This document shows, one piece after another, positions 7,363-15,006 of a stretch of 22,580 nucleotides of DNA. The notes below the pieces were generated by a model. That model worked only from the letters and a program-made list of their open reading frames with translations, had not been told where the DNA came from and did no database searches. The stretch spans positions 1-22,580 of the forward strand of contig JAHFSN010000004.1 of the NCBI GenBank assembly GCA_023265735.1, written 5' to 3'. Numbering within the stretch: position 1 is the stretch's first letter; every line of letters begins with the position of its first letter. The translations under genes were made by a program, and so were the position numbers. This DNA comes from Spirochaetaceae bacterium (lineage in GTDB: Bacteria; Spirochaetota; Spirochaetia; JABEVK01).

Positions 7363-9861
7363 CTATTCAATTCGTCGCGGAGCCAGGAGGTTAAGCGCGT
7401 CTTCGGGCGCCTTGCGCATCCCCAGCAGGAGCCACGCGGGACTTCTATGGAAGAGGATGGGGACGCACATAATCGACTTCAGGAACTTCAGGTCCTTCGG
7501 GTGGAACGCTTGGTTGAGCACGGGATGGGAGGTCCCTCCGTTGATGACGTGGAGGGCTCGGACCTTCAAGAACTGCTGGACCAACGGAGATTCGGGTCCA
7601 AAGCTCAGGAGCTCCTTGCCCGAATCGCTGAAGCCCACGTTGTTCTCGGCATTCCAGACTCCGTCTCGATCGGTGAGGATGGCGGCCGTGAAGGCGTCCA
7701 GCGCCGTGACAATCTCGGAGAGGGCGCGGAAGAGGCTCACTTCGTCGGAATCTCCGGCGAAGCGGTCCCAATCGAATCCGCCGCCGGTCCAGCGCCACTC
7801 TCGGGCCCGACGCCGTGGGAGCACGTCGTCCTCGAGGGGAAGGAACGAGTCGGACTCGGGTCCCGCCATCACTTCGTCAACCAGGGCTCCAAAATCGTCG
7901 CGGCCGGTCGAAGACTGCCGGAAGATCTCATCGCGAATGGTGACCACGTCGCCAAGCTCCTCAAAAACGCCCAGGCTCGTCGTCCCCCAACTGGCGTCCA
8001 GCTGGTCAAGAGTGTAGGTGGTCTCCGTCCCATGGGTGTCCTCGGGGACCTCCTCGAGCACTTCCTCCAGTTCGTCCAAGACCTCTTCGTCGGCTGCACG
8101 GTCGTCGACTGAGTCAAATAGCTCGATCACTTCGGTAGCTCCCGGAGCGGGGGTGCGAGGATGGAAGATCTCGGCCTGGGCCACGGAAGGCGGCAGGGCC
8201 TCCAGTTCTCCTTCATCGTTTTCCAGCTCCTCTAGTTCCTCTAGGTCCGACGCTTCGTCTGAACGGGGAGTGCTACCTGATGCCTGCGCGCGCGGAGCCG
8301 TTGTCTGAGAGTCATGGGCGTCAAGGTCCGGGGACGTTTCGTCCCAGTCCTCAACTTCGGTGGCCAGTTCCTCCAAATCGTCCTCAGGTCCCGCGGAGAC
8401 GGGCGTCTCCTTCCGGTCTTCCTGGGGCACGGGAGCAACCTCGGCCTCTTCGACCTCGTCGAGAGCCTCGACCTCCTCAAGGTCTTCGACTTCTTCGACC
8501 TCTTCAATGTCTTCGACGTCGCCGAGTTCCTCCAGGGGGGCAGAGGCCGGAGCCGGCCGCGGTACCACGGCTGTCCCGGCCGCCGGCGCCGCCGTCCCTG
8601 CAGTGGAGACGACGAAACGCCCTTGGGTCAGGGCTTGTTGCAGGAGAGTCTCGAGCCGCTTCCAGTCGGCGTTGGACGAGGACTCCGGGGGAGCCGGGCC
8701 TCGCAGAAGGTCCATGACCTCTTGCCAGCTGGTGTCGATGTACCGGTCGACCCATTCCTGGTCCCGCTTGCGGACCTTTCCCAAACTTCGCCGGACATCG
8801 GAGCGGATCTCGTCGGAGTGTTTTGTCAGCTCCTCCCGAAGACTCTGGATCTTGTCGCCTTCCTTCAGGTCGAGGTACTGCCTCACCACTTGGAGCTGGA
8901 AGCGCTTGACCTTCCGGGTCACTGCCGTCAGTGGTTCACCTCGGAGGTTCATCAGAAGAAAGACCACCAGGAAGAGGACGGTGTAGAAGGACAGGAGGAG
9001 GATTCCCTTCAGAACGGGGTCCATCTCCAGGGTCTGGGAAGGAACCAGGACACGGGCGTGCCCCTTCTGGATCAGCGCAATGGTAAACTGCCCGTCCGCC
9101 CGGGCCAGGCGCTGAACCGGCGGAGTGATGCCCTTCGCCCGGAGGTCCTGGACCCGGGCCAAGACGGGGGGATCGATTCTCTGCCCGAGGGACGAGAGCA
9201 GAAGGTCATCGGGACCCAGTAGCTGGACGGGCTGAGCCGTGAACGGAATCCCGGCTTCGGCCAAGGAAAATCGGAGATCCTCCAGGGAGACTTCCAGCAG
9301 CACGAGTCCGATGACTAGGCCCTGGCTGTCCTTGAGGGGCCGAACAAAGGTGACATTCCGGCCCAGGTTTGTCAGGAGATGAACGCTCCCGTTGGTCAGA
9401 GTGGAGTCTGTGAGGTCGGGCAACCCTACCTCGTCCACCTGCCGGTAGATCAGATTGAAGTCGGTGCGTGACTTGACGTCGGCGTCCTCGGTGGAAAAGT
9501 GAAGCTGGGTCCGGCTGGCGTTGAGGACGCGAAGGCTTCCTCCGCCCCGGACGCCCAGCAGGAAAAGCTTCGTCGCTTGGAACCTCTTCTGCAGAACGTC
9601 CCGGGCGGGAGTGGGACTCAGAACGCCCTCGAATGACCCGTCGGTCAGAAGCTTGTCGAGCTTCTCCAGCGTCGCCTTCTTCCAAAGCTCGTAAGAGTCG
9701 GCCACCTGCCCCAACCGATTCTGTACGTCTGAAACCATGCGCGGACTGTAGAACTGCGCTTCGACCCAGGGAAAAAGCCCCGAGAACGCTACGGCAGAAA
9801 AGGCGGCGAAGGCCACCGTTGAGATCAACAAGCTGAAGGACAGACGTTTTGCAATGGCCAT
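7363..9861 (-). CDS. membrane protein: Cache-like external region, acidic linker, GAF-like C-terminus
   Basis: The 832-residue product has a membrane helix at about 8-30, an external region (about 31-285) and a second helix at about 286-306. Residues 170-197 (VTFVRPLKDSQGLVIGLVLL and onward) resemble a Cache sensor fold. After the second helix come a basic, probably helical stretch (310-390) and an Ala/Pro stretch. An acidic low-complexity linker spans roughly 443-615. The C-terminal domain (about 690-832) looks GAF-like (AFTAAILTDRDGVWNAEN, IMCVPILFHRSPAWLLLGMR). No kinase, cyclase, methyl-accepting or HD output domain is visible. An in-frame ATG at 9900 exists, but ATG 9861 places the first helix at the N-terminus. 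Neither start has a normally spaced ribosome binding site. I do not recognise a named family; signal sensing is an inference. Confidence 0.8.
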   Translation of the reverse strand: MAIAKRLSFSLLISTVAFAAFSAVAFSGLFPWVEAQFYSPRMVSDVQNRLGQVADSYELWKKATLEKLDKLLTDGSFEGVLSPTPARDVLQKRFQATKLFLLGVRGGGSLRVLNASRTQLHFSTEDADVKSRTDFNLIYRQVDEVGLPDLTDSTLTNGSVHLLTNLGRNVTFVRPLKDSQGLVIGLVLLEVSLEDLRFSLAEAGIPFTAQPVQLLGPDDLLLSSLGQRIDPPVLARVQDLRAKGITPPVQRLARADGQFTIALIQKGHARVLVPSQTLEMDPVLKGILLLSFYTVLFLVVFLLMNLRGEPLTAVTRKVKRFQLQVVRQYLDLKEGDKIQSLREELTKHSDEIRSDVRRSLGKVRKRDQEWVDRYIDTSWQEVMDLLRGPAPPESSSNADWKRLETLLQQALTQGRFVVSTAGTAAPAAGTAVVPRPAPASAPLEELGDVEDIEEVEEVEDLEEVEALDEVEEAEVAPVPQEDRKETPVSAGPEDDLEELATEVEDWDETSPDLDAHDSQTTAPRAQASGSTPRSDEASDLEELEELENDEGELEALPPSVAQAEIFHPRTPAPGATEVIELFDSVDDRAADEEVLDELEEVLEEVPEDTHGTETTYTLDQLDASWGTTSLGVFEELGDVVTIRDEIFRQSSTGRDDFGALVDEVMAGPESDSFLPLEDDVLPRRRAREWRWTGGGFDWDRFAGDSDEVSLFRALSEIVTALDAFTAAILTDRDGVWNAENNVGFSDSGKELLSFGPESPLVQQFLKVRALHVINGGTSHPVLNQAFHPKDLKFLKSIMCVPILFHRSPAWLLLGMRKAPEDALNLLAPRRIE

Positions 9862-9897
9862 AAAAAAAGGAGGGAAATCCCTAAGGACCCCCTCCTT
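9862..9897 (-). terminator. intrinsic terminator after rplQ
   Basis: On the minus strand AAGGAGGG (9897-9890) pairs perfectly with CCCTCCTT (9874-9867) around a 15-nt loop, and the T-run continues to 9862. A second inverted repeat, TTCGGC-ATCT-GCCGAA, precedes it (about 9902-9917). This fits a rho-independent terminator for the ribosomal cluster. It ends directly at the ATG of the next gene (9861), so it may also act as an attenuator for that gene. Confidence 0.75.
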
Positions 9898-9933
9898 CAT
9901 CTTCGGCAGATGCCGAAAAAAGTCGAGCCGAAG

Positions 9934-10437
9934 TTACTCGGCGGCGACCTTCTTGGCAGCAGCCTTCTTCGCCGGCGCCTTCTTGGCGGGGGCTTTCTCG
10001 GCAGCCTCGGCCTTCGGAGCGGCCTTCTTGGCAGGAACCTTGGCCTTGGCGCCATCCTCCGGAGCGGCTTCCACCTTCTCCGTCTTCTCGACAAACTCGA
10101 GGATCACCATCTCGGCGGCATCGCCGAAGCGCTGGCCGAGCTTGAGAATACGAGTATAGCCGCCCGCCCGCTTCTCAAAGCGAGGTCCGAGGACGGTGAA
10201 GAGCTTCACCAGAACGTCGTCCTGAGTGATGGTCTTCGCGATCTCCCGCCGATTGTGCACCGAGTCAACTTTCGCCCGGGTGACCATCTTCTCGGCGTGG
10301 CGCCGCACTTCCAGGGCCTTGGATTTCGTCGTCGTGATCCGCTCGTAGGTGAAAAGCGACGTCACCATGTTCTTGATCAGAGCCCGACGGTGTCCTGCCC
10401 GGCGGTTCAAGCGGTTGAAACCGGTCTTGTTGTTCAT
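9934..10437 (-). CDS. rplQ: 50S ribosomal protein L17 with long Ala/Lys-rich tail
   Basis: L17 is a large-subunit protein near the peptide exit tunnel. The core (residues 1-118) starts MNNKTGFNRLNRRAGHRRAL and includes TSLFTYERITTTKSKALEVR and RAGGYTRILKLGQRFGDAAEM, all typical. The product is 167 residues, against roughly 115-130 for most L17. The extra 48 residues (120-167) are built from Ala, Lys and Pro with PAKKA-type repeats, like histone H1 tails. AAGGA lies 8 nt before the ATG and overlaps the end of rpoA, 4 nt away. It is the last gene of the cluster. Confidence 0.95.
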   Translation of the reverse strand: MNNKTGFNRLNRRAGHRRALIKNMVTSLFTYERITTTKSKALEVRRHAEKMVTRAKVDSVHNRREIAKTITQDDVLVKLFTVLGPRFEKRAGGYTRILKLGQRFGDAAEMVILEFVEKTEKVEAAPEDGAKAKVPAKKAAPKAEAAEKAPAKKAPAKKAAAKKVAAE

Positions 10438-10441
10438 TCTG

Positions 10442-11488
10442 CTATTCCTTATCCTGCTTCGTCAGCTTGAGGGCCTGGATGATCTGACTGGTATCGGTCA
10501 TCCCGAACGTCAGGTTCCTGTCCTTCAATTTGAGCTTGATTTCCTCAAGACTCTTCTTGCCGAAGTTCCGGGTCTTGGCGATGTCCTCTTCGGACTTCCG
10601 GATCAGTTCGCCAATGGTCTTGATGTTGGCATTTTTGAGACAATTGCTCGAGCGCACCGAGAGCTCCAGGTCCTCAACCGGCGTGTTCATGAGAGCCTTC
10701 ACGGTCACCTCGTCTTCGCTGATCTCGTCGTCACCTGCCACCTCATCCTCGTTAAAGTTGATGAAGATGCTGAAGTGATCCTTGGCAATTTTGGCGGCCT
10801 CGGCCAGGGCATTCTCGGGAGAGATTGTCCCATCGGTCCAGATCTCGAGGTTGAGCTTGTCGTAGTCGGCCCTCTGGCCCACGCGGGTATCTTCGACCCC
10901 GTACTTCACCCTTTTGATCGGAGAGTAGATCGAATCGACCGCAATGGTGTTCGTGATCTCAATGTTCTTTTCGTGCACTTCGGCGGGCACGTAGCCTCGG
11001 CCGAGGTCAATTTGGAGTTCAAACTCGATGTGCGCCTTGGGAGAAAGCGTGGCAATATGCAGATCCTTGTTAATGATCTCCACGCCGCTGACACAGAGGT
11101 CGGCCCCCGTGATGGTTCCCTTGTCCTTGCCATTGACTTCCACAAGGATGACGGTGCTTTCCAACTCATCTTCGACGCTGATCTGAAGACTCTTCAGATT
11201 CGCCAGGATGACGGGGGTATCCTCGACAACTTCAGGGATCGATTCAAATTCGCTGGAAAGGAGATGCGGAGTTCCATCTTCCTTGAAGCTCGTGATCCGG
11301 ATACCGGACACCGCATAACCCTGAATCGAGGAAAGAAGAATTCGCCGCAGCGTATTCCCGATGGTGTGTCCGTACCCACGTTCAAAGGGATAAGCGATAA
11401 ACTTCCCGTAGTTGGGTTGCAGATCGCTCTGCTCAAAGTGCAACCCTTTTGGTCGCTTGAAACCCTTCAAAAGATTCTTTCTCGCCAT
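10442..11488 (-). CDS. rpoA: DNA-directed RNA polymerase alpha subunit
   Basis: Alpha dimerises to start polymerase assembly, and its C-terminal domain contacts UP elements and activators. The 348-residue product has the dimerisation motif GYGHTIGNTLRRILLSS near residue 40 and a flexible acidic linker near 240-250. The C-terminal domain (about 267-330) reads LELSVRSSNCLKNANIKTIGELI, with the Arg that contacts UP-element DNA. AAGGAG precedes the ATG. It follows rpsK after an unusual 91-nt gap and precedes rplQ by 4 nt. The adjacent rpsD found in most bacteria is missing. Identity is certain. Confidence 0.97.
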   Translation of the reverse strand: MARKNLLKGFKRPKGLHFEQSDLQPNYGKFIAYPFERGYGHTIGNTLRRILLSSIQGYAVSGIRITSFKEDGTPHLLSSEFESIPEVVEDTPVILANLKSLQISVEDELESTVILVEVNGKDKGTITGADLCVSGVEIINKDLHIATLSPKAHIEFELQIDLGRGYVPAEVHEKNIEITNTIAVDSIYSPIKRVKYGVEDTRVGQRADYDKLNLEIWTDGTISPENALAEAAKIAKDHFSIFINFNEDEVAGDDEISEDEVTVKALMNTPVEDLELSVRSSNCLKNANIKTIGELIRKSEEDIAKTRNFGKKSLEEIKLKLKDRNLTFGMTDTSQIIQALKLTKQDKE

Positions 11489-11579
11489 TTCAACTCCTTA
11501 ATACGTACAGCGACACCGTCCCATACCATGCCCCGCAAAGCAGGGCACCGAGATCGGTCTCGCCGTCACGGCCGACGCA
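11489..11579 (-). promoter_or_regulatory. structured 91-nt rpsK-rpoA gap
   Basis: Three inverted repeats fit in this gap: GCCGT-C-ACGGC (11562-11572), CGAGA-TCGG-TCTCG (11549-11562), and a 7-bp stem pairing 11530-11536 with 11540-11546 around 3 nt (one G-U pair on the minus-strand RNA). The first two share base 11562. No convincing promoter boxes or T-run were found. All other gaps within the cluster are at most 16 nt. This is the place normally held by rpsD. Confidence 0.4.
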
Positions 11580-11960
11580 TCAGACGCGGCGGGCTTTTCG
11601 CGGGCGGCAACCGTTATGAGGAATCGGAGTGACATCGTGAATGCTCTTGACTCGGAAGCCCAGGGTTCCCAAGGACCGGATAGCGGATTCTCGTCCGACT
11701 CCGGGTCCCTTCACGAACACATGGAGTTCCCGAAGTCCGAATTCCTTAGCCTTGTTGGCCGCACTCTCGGCCGTCGTCTGGGCCGCGAAAGGAGTGGACT
11801 TTTTGGCTCCGCGGAAACCGAGCCCGCCGGCAGAAGCCCAAGACAGGGCGTTTCCCCGCAGATCGGTCACCGTAACAATCGTGTTGTTGAACGTCGCCTG
11901 AATGAAGACGTTCCCTTCGAAGACAACTTTCTTTTCTTTCTTCTTCTTCGCTTTGGCCAA
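11580..11960 (-). CDS. rpsK: 30S ribosomal protein S11, TTG start
   Basis: S11 sits on the platform of the small subunit near the E site. The 126-residue product has the typical sequence, with NTIVTVTDLRGNALSWASAGGLGFRG and the C-terminal DVTPIPHNGCRPRKARRV. The start MAKAKKKK is encoded by TTG (11960-11958), with GGGAGAG ending 5 nt before it; no ATG or GTG is available nearby. The preceding rpsM stop is 14 nt away. The TTG start may lower translation relative to its neighbours. Confidence 0.95.
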   Translation of the reverse strand: MAKAKKKKEKKVVFEGNVFIQATFNNTIVTVTDLRGNALSWASAGGLGFRGAKKSTPFAAQTTAESAANKAKEFGLRELHVFVKGPGVGRESAIRSLGTLGFRVKSIHDVTPIPHNGCRPRKARRV

Positions 11961-11974
11961 AATAACTCTCCCGA

Positions 11975-12340
11975 TTACTTCTTCTTGTTCGCGACGGTCT
12001 TACGCTTGCCTTTCCTGGTCCGGGCGTTCGTCTTGGTCCGCTGACCGCGCACGGGAAGACCTTTGCGGTGGCGAAGGCCCCGATAGCAACCAATATCCAT
12101 CAAGCGCTTGATGTTCAGAGACACTTCGGATCGAAGCCGCCCCTCAACAGTGTAGTCGCTCTCAATCACCTTCCGGAGTTCGTTAATCTCTTCTTGGTTC
12201 AGATCGTTGGTCTTCTTGTTCGGATCGATCTTGGTCCTGCCGCAAATTTCCAAGGCTCTGGACCGGCCGATCCCGTAGATATACGTCAGGGCAATATCCA
12301 CGTGTTTGTTGGGCAAATCGATACCCGCAATTCTCGCCAT
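11975..12340 (-). CDS. rpsM: 30S ribosomal protein S13
   Basis: S13 lies in the head of the small subunit and forms bridges to the large subunit near the P-site tRNA. The 121-residue product begins MARIAGIDLPNKHVDIALTYIYGIG. It has the helix-two-turn-helix part and the conserved C-terminal RGLRHRKGLPVRGQRTKTNARTRKG followed by a basic tail. AAGGGAG lies 10 nt before the ATG, a somewhat long spacing. It sits between rpmJ (15 nt) and rpsK (14 nt), the usual order. Confidence 0.97.
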   Translation of the reverse strand: MARIAGIDLPNKHVDIALTYIYGIGRSRALEICGRTKIDPNKKTNDLNQEEINELRKVIESDYTVEGRLRSEVSLNIKRLMDIGCYRGLRHRKGLPVRGQRTKTNARTRKGKRKTVANKKK

Positions 12341-12355
12341 GTTTCAAATACTCCC

Positions 12356-12469
12356 TTAACCTTGCCGCTGCTTATGCTTCGGGTTCTTGCAGACAATCCT
12401 AAGCACACCCCGGCGACGAATGATCTTGCACTGGTCGCAGATGGGTTTAACGCTGACTCTGACTTTCAT
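12356..12469 (-). CDS. rpmJ: 50S ribosomal protein L36, zinc-binding form
   Basis: L36 is the smallest large-subunit protein. The 37-residue product begins MKVRVSVKPICDQCKIIRRR and ends CKNPKHKQRQG. The zinc ribbon is complete: Cys11, Cys14, Cys27 and His32, spaced C-X2-C-X12-C-X4-H. AGGAG overlaps the secY stop codon, about 10 nt before the ATG. The gene directly follows secY, with no adk, map or infA between them. Confidence 0.96.
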   Translation of the reverse strand: MKVRVSVKPICDQCKIIRRRGVLRIVCKNPKHKQRQG

Positions 12470-12481
12470 GGAACAAATCTC

Positions 12482-13804
12482 CTACAGGTTCCTCGACTTA
12501 ATTTTTCCCTTCTTAGCGAATCCCTCGTGGTGGTGCATCCGCAGGTGGCCTTCAATCTGCGACATCGTATCCAAATCCACACCAACCAAGATGAGAAGGG
12601 ACGTTCCGCCCATCACGTAGGCCAGGGCCGAAGGAAAGCCGGGTATCCACATGACAATCAACTGCGGAATCACGGCAATGAGGGCCAAGAAAAGCGACCC
12701 CGGAAGGATAATCCGATTCAATATCCTTGTCAAATGCTCTTCCATCTTCTCGGAACGGATTCCGGGGATCGATCCCCCATGCTCTCTCACCTGTTTCGAA
12801 ATCTCGACCGGGTTCAAGGACACCTGCGTATAGAAGTAGGCGAAGAAGATGATCAGCAAGGTGTAAAGAACAAGGTAAGGAATATCCCGGGGACGAAGAA
12901 AACTCGCCACGGCACCGAGCCACGGAACCTGGGATCCCAGGTTCCCTGCAATCTGCAGCGGGAACATCAAGACCGACGACGCAAAGATGATCGGGATGAC
13001 GCCCGACGGATTCATCTTGAAGGGAATGTACGTGCTCTGGGCGCCGTACATCTTCCGTCCCACGACCCGCTTGGCGTAGTTGACCGGAATCTTCCGCTGC
13101 CCCTGCTGTTCGAAGATGACCAGCGCGATGACGCCGATAAAGAGCAACAGCACCAGGATCACGAAGACCGGGTTCAGGTCGCCGCGCTGGATGGCGCCGA
13201 AGAGCTGAGCGAACGCGTCCGGGATCCGGGCCACGATTCCTGTGAAGATCAGGAGGGAGATTCCGTTTCCGATCCCTCGCTGGTTGATCTGCTCGCCCAT
13301 CCACATCAGGAACATGGTTCCCGTGGTGACGGTCAGCATGGCAATCAGGACGAAGGACCAGTGGGGAATCGAAACCGCATCGGGAATGCTTCGGGCCAGT
13401 TCCGTCACCGCAAACGACTGAATGAGACAGACGACCACCGTGCCCAGACGGGTCCACCGGTGAATCTTCTTCTTCCCCCCGTCCTCTTGGGAAACCTTCT
13501 TGAACGAAGGAAACACCACCACCATGAGCTGCATGATGATCGACATCGAGATATAGGGCATGATGCCGAGCATGAAGATCGAGAAGTTGTGGAAGGCCCC
13601 GCCGGAGAAGAAGTCAAAATAGTCAGTCAAAGAGGTGCCGTTAGCCTGCTGCTGCGTAAAGTACAGCTTCAGCGCCGTGCCGTTGATTCCCGGAATCGGA
13701 AGGACCGCTCCCAAACGAAACACCAGCAGGATCCCCAACGTGAAGAAGATCCTGTCTCTGAGATCCTTGATGCGAAAGATGTCGAAAAGCGGCGTACTAG
13801 CCAT
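12482..13804 (-). CDS. secY: SecY, protein translocase channel subunit
   Basis: SecY forms the inner-membrane channel through which SecA or ribosomes push exported and membrane proteins. The 440-residue product has the family length and about ten hydrophobic segments. The first is near residues 19-37 (FFTLGILLVFRLGAVLPIPG) and the second around IFMLGIMPYISMSIIMQLMVVV. Family motifs include GIGNGISLLIFTGI and the cytoplasmic loop with YAKRVVGRKMYGAQSTYIPFKMNPSGVIPIIFASS. The ribosome binding site is weak (GGGA), and the gene starts 13 nt after the rplO stop, so coupling to upstream translation is likely. Confidence 0.97.
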   Translation of the reverse strand: MASTPLFDIFRIKDLRDRIFFTLGILLVFRLGAVLPIPGINGTALKLYFTQQQANGTSLTDYFDFFSGGAFHNFSIFMLGIMPYISMSIIMQLMVVVFPSFKKVSQEDGGKKKIHRWTRLGTVVVCLIQSFAVTELARSIPDAVSIPHWSFVLIAMLTVTTGTMFLMWMGEQINQRGIGNGISLLIFTGIVARIPDAFAQLFGAIQRGDLNPVFVILVLLLFIGVIALVIFEQQGQRKIPVNYAKRVVGRKMYGAQSTYIPFKMNPSGVIPIIFASSVLMFPLQIAGNLGSQVPWLGAVASFLRPRDIPYLVLYTLLIIFFAYFYTQVSLNPVEISKQVREHGGSIPGIRSEKMEEHLTRILNRIILPGSLFLALIAVIPQLIVMWIPGFPSALAYVMGGTSLLILVGVDLDTMSQIEGHLRMHHHEGFAKKGKIKSRNL

Positions 13805-13817
13805 GGATCACATCCCG

Positions 13818-14300
13818 TCAGGAGTTTTCAGCGGGACTAACGTCCGCGCTTGGAGTCACAACCACCGTTCCGCCCGCCTTCTCGACGGCGGCCTTGGCAC
13901 CGGCGGAGATCTTGCCCACCTGAATGGTCAATTTCTTCGTCAGGGTACCCTTACCCAAAATCTTTACGGCGGTTTCTTTGTTCCGGAGGATACCCTTGGC
14001 CACGAGGGTCTCGTAGCTGACAGTCTCTCCGCTGGAGTAGAACTTCTCCAATAGCAGAAGGTTCACCGCGGTGTATTCGATCCGGAAGGGAGCATTGCTG
14101 AACCCTCGGGCCGGAAGGCGTCGGAACAGAGGAGTCTGACCGCCTTCAAAACCGAGGCGCACACCGCCACCGGAGCGGCTCTTCTGCCCCTTGTTACCCC
14201 GAGTCGAGGTACCACCGGTCCCCGTGGAACGTCCACGGCCAATGATATGTTTCTTTTTGTTGGCACCAACTGGGGCGCGAAGGATAAAGGACTCTGCCAT
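13818..14300 (-). CDS. rplO: 50S ribosomal protein L15
   Basis: L15 is a late-assembling large-subunit protein with an extended N-terminal arm in the rRNA core. The 160-residue product has the glycine-rich arm GRGRSTGTGGTSTRGNKGQKSRSGGGVRLGFEGGQTPLFRRLPARGF. The ATG (14300) overlaps the rpmD stop as TAATG; GGGAGG lies about 10 nt upstream, inside rpmD. An in-frame ATG at 14318 would cover this binding site and is not favoured. The C-terminus carries a short acidic tail (ADVSPAENS). Confidence 0.96.
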   Translation of the reverse strand: MAESFILRAPVGANKKKHIIGRGRSTGTGGTSTRGNKGQKSRSGGGVRLGFEGGQTPLFRRLPARGFSNAPFRIEYTAVNLLLLEKFYSSGETVSYETLVAKGILRNKETAVKILGKGTLTKKLTIQVGKISAGAKAAVEKAGGTVVVTPSADVSPAENS

Positions 14301-14497
14301 TATTTCACTTCCTCCCAAACCACCAGGTGGGCAATGGACTCAATCTGACCGATCTGGGCCGGATTGGCCGCCACTTCGACGACAGAGTTCAGCTTGCCCA
14401 GACCCAGGGCCTTCACGGTGGCCCGGTGGTTCGGCTTCGTACCGATGGTGCTGCGCACCAGTTTCACTCGAATTTTCTTTTCAGCTTTCTTCGCCAT
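14300..14497 (-). CDS. rpmD: 50S ribosomal protein L30
   Basis: L30 is a small large-subunit protein that binds 23S and 5S rRNA regions. The 65-residue product has the typical core IRVKLVRSTIGTKPNHRATV and ALGLGKLNSVVEV, with a slightly longer Lys-rich N-terminus than the usual 58-60 residues. It starts 2 nt after the rpsE stop with only a weak G-rich binding site, so translation is probably coupled. Its stop overlaps the rplO start by one base. Confidence 0.95.
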   Translation of the reverse strand: MAKKAEKKIRVKLVRSTIGTKPNHRATVKALGLGKLNSVVEVAANPAQIGQIESIAHLVVWEEVK

Positions 14498-14499
14498 AC

Positions 14500-14997
14500 T
14501 TAACCCCAGAGTTCCTTCAAGGACTTGCCGCGGTTCACAGACATCTTCTTGGCGTCGAGCATCTCCACCAAGCCGCGGAAGACGGTCTTCACGACGTTGA
14601 CAGCATTTCCCGACCCAATCGACTTGCTCAGCACGTCGCGGACTCCCACGGCTTCCATCACGGCGCGGACGTGGCCACCGGCAATGATACCGGTACCGGG
14701 CGCAGCGGGCTTCAGAAGCACGTGCGAGCTCTTGAACGAGGTGTTGATTTCGTGAGGCAGCGTCCCGTTGCGCACGGGAACATTGATCATGCTTCTCTTG
14801 GCCCGGTCCACGCTCTTGCGGATGGCTTCCGAAACGTCATTGGCCTTGCCGAAACCGTACCCCACGTTGCCGTTTCTGTCGCCGACGACGACCATGGCGG
14901 AGAACGAGAACCGCCGACCGCCCTTCACAACTTTGGCGACGCGGTTCAACCGGATCAGCTTTTCGACGTAGTCCTTGTTATCTTTAGAACTGTCCAT
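14500..14997 (-). CDS. rpsE: 30S ribosomal protein S5
   Basis: S5 helps set decoding accuracy and lines the mRNA entry channel with S3 and S4. The 165-residue product has the N-terminal double-stranded RNA-binding fold. The loop VVKGGRRFSFSAMVVVGD is the one where spectinomycin-resistance mutations fall in other bacteria. The C-terminal GTGIIAGGHVRAVMEAVGV is also typical. AAGGGG lies just before the ATG. The gene sits 9 nt after rplR and 2 nt before rpmD. Confidence 0.97.
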   Translation of the reverse strand: MDSSKDNKDYVEKLIRLNRVAKVVKGGRRFSFSAMVVVGDRNGNVGYGFGKANDVSEAIRKSVDRAKRSMINVPVRNGTLPHEINTSFKSSHVLLKPAAPGTGIIAGGHVRAVMEAVGVRDVLSKSIGSGNAVNVVKTVFRGLVEMLDAKKMSVNRGKSLKELWG

Positions 14998-15006
14998 ACT
15001 TTCCCC

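Noticed and set aside
8314..9222. Plus-strand frames within the membrane-protein gene
   Set aside because: They arise from biased codon use of the acidic linker read backwards; the minus-strand frame has membrane helices and ordered domains.
9862..9900. ATG 9900 as start of the membrane protein
   Set aside because: It lies next to the terminator stem, has no binding site, and would add a 13-residue extension before the membrane helix. It cannot be ruled out fully.
10349..11632. A 427-codon plus-strand frame opposite rpoA and rplQ
   Set aside because: It is an antisense shadow of conserved genes and has no recognisable domain.
12068..13840. A 590-codon open frame on the plus strand opposite secY, rpmJ and rpsM
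   Set aside because: It lies wholly opposite well-recognised genes, its product has the low-complexity His/Arg/Asp bias of an antisense frame, and no domain is visible.
14298..14318. ATG 14318 as start of rplO
   Set aside because: It would overlap the ribosome binding site and add six residues not typical of L15; ATG 14300 fits better.
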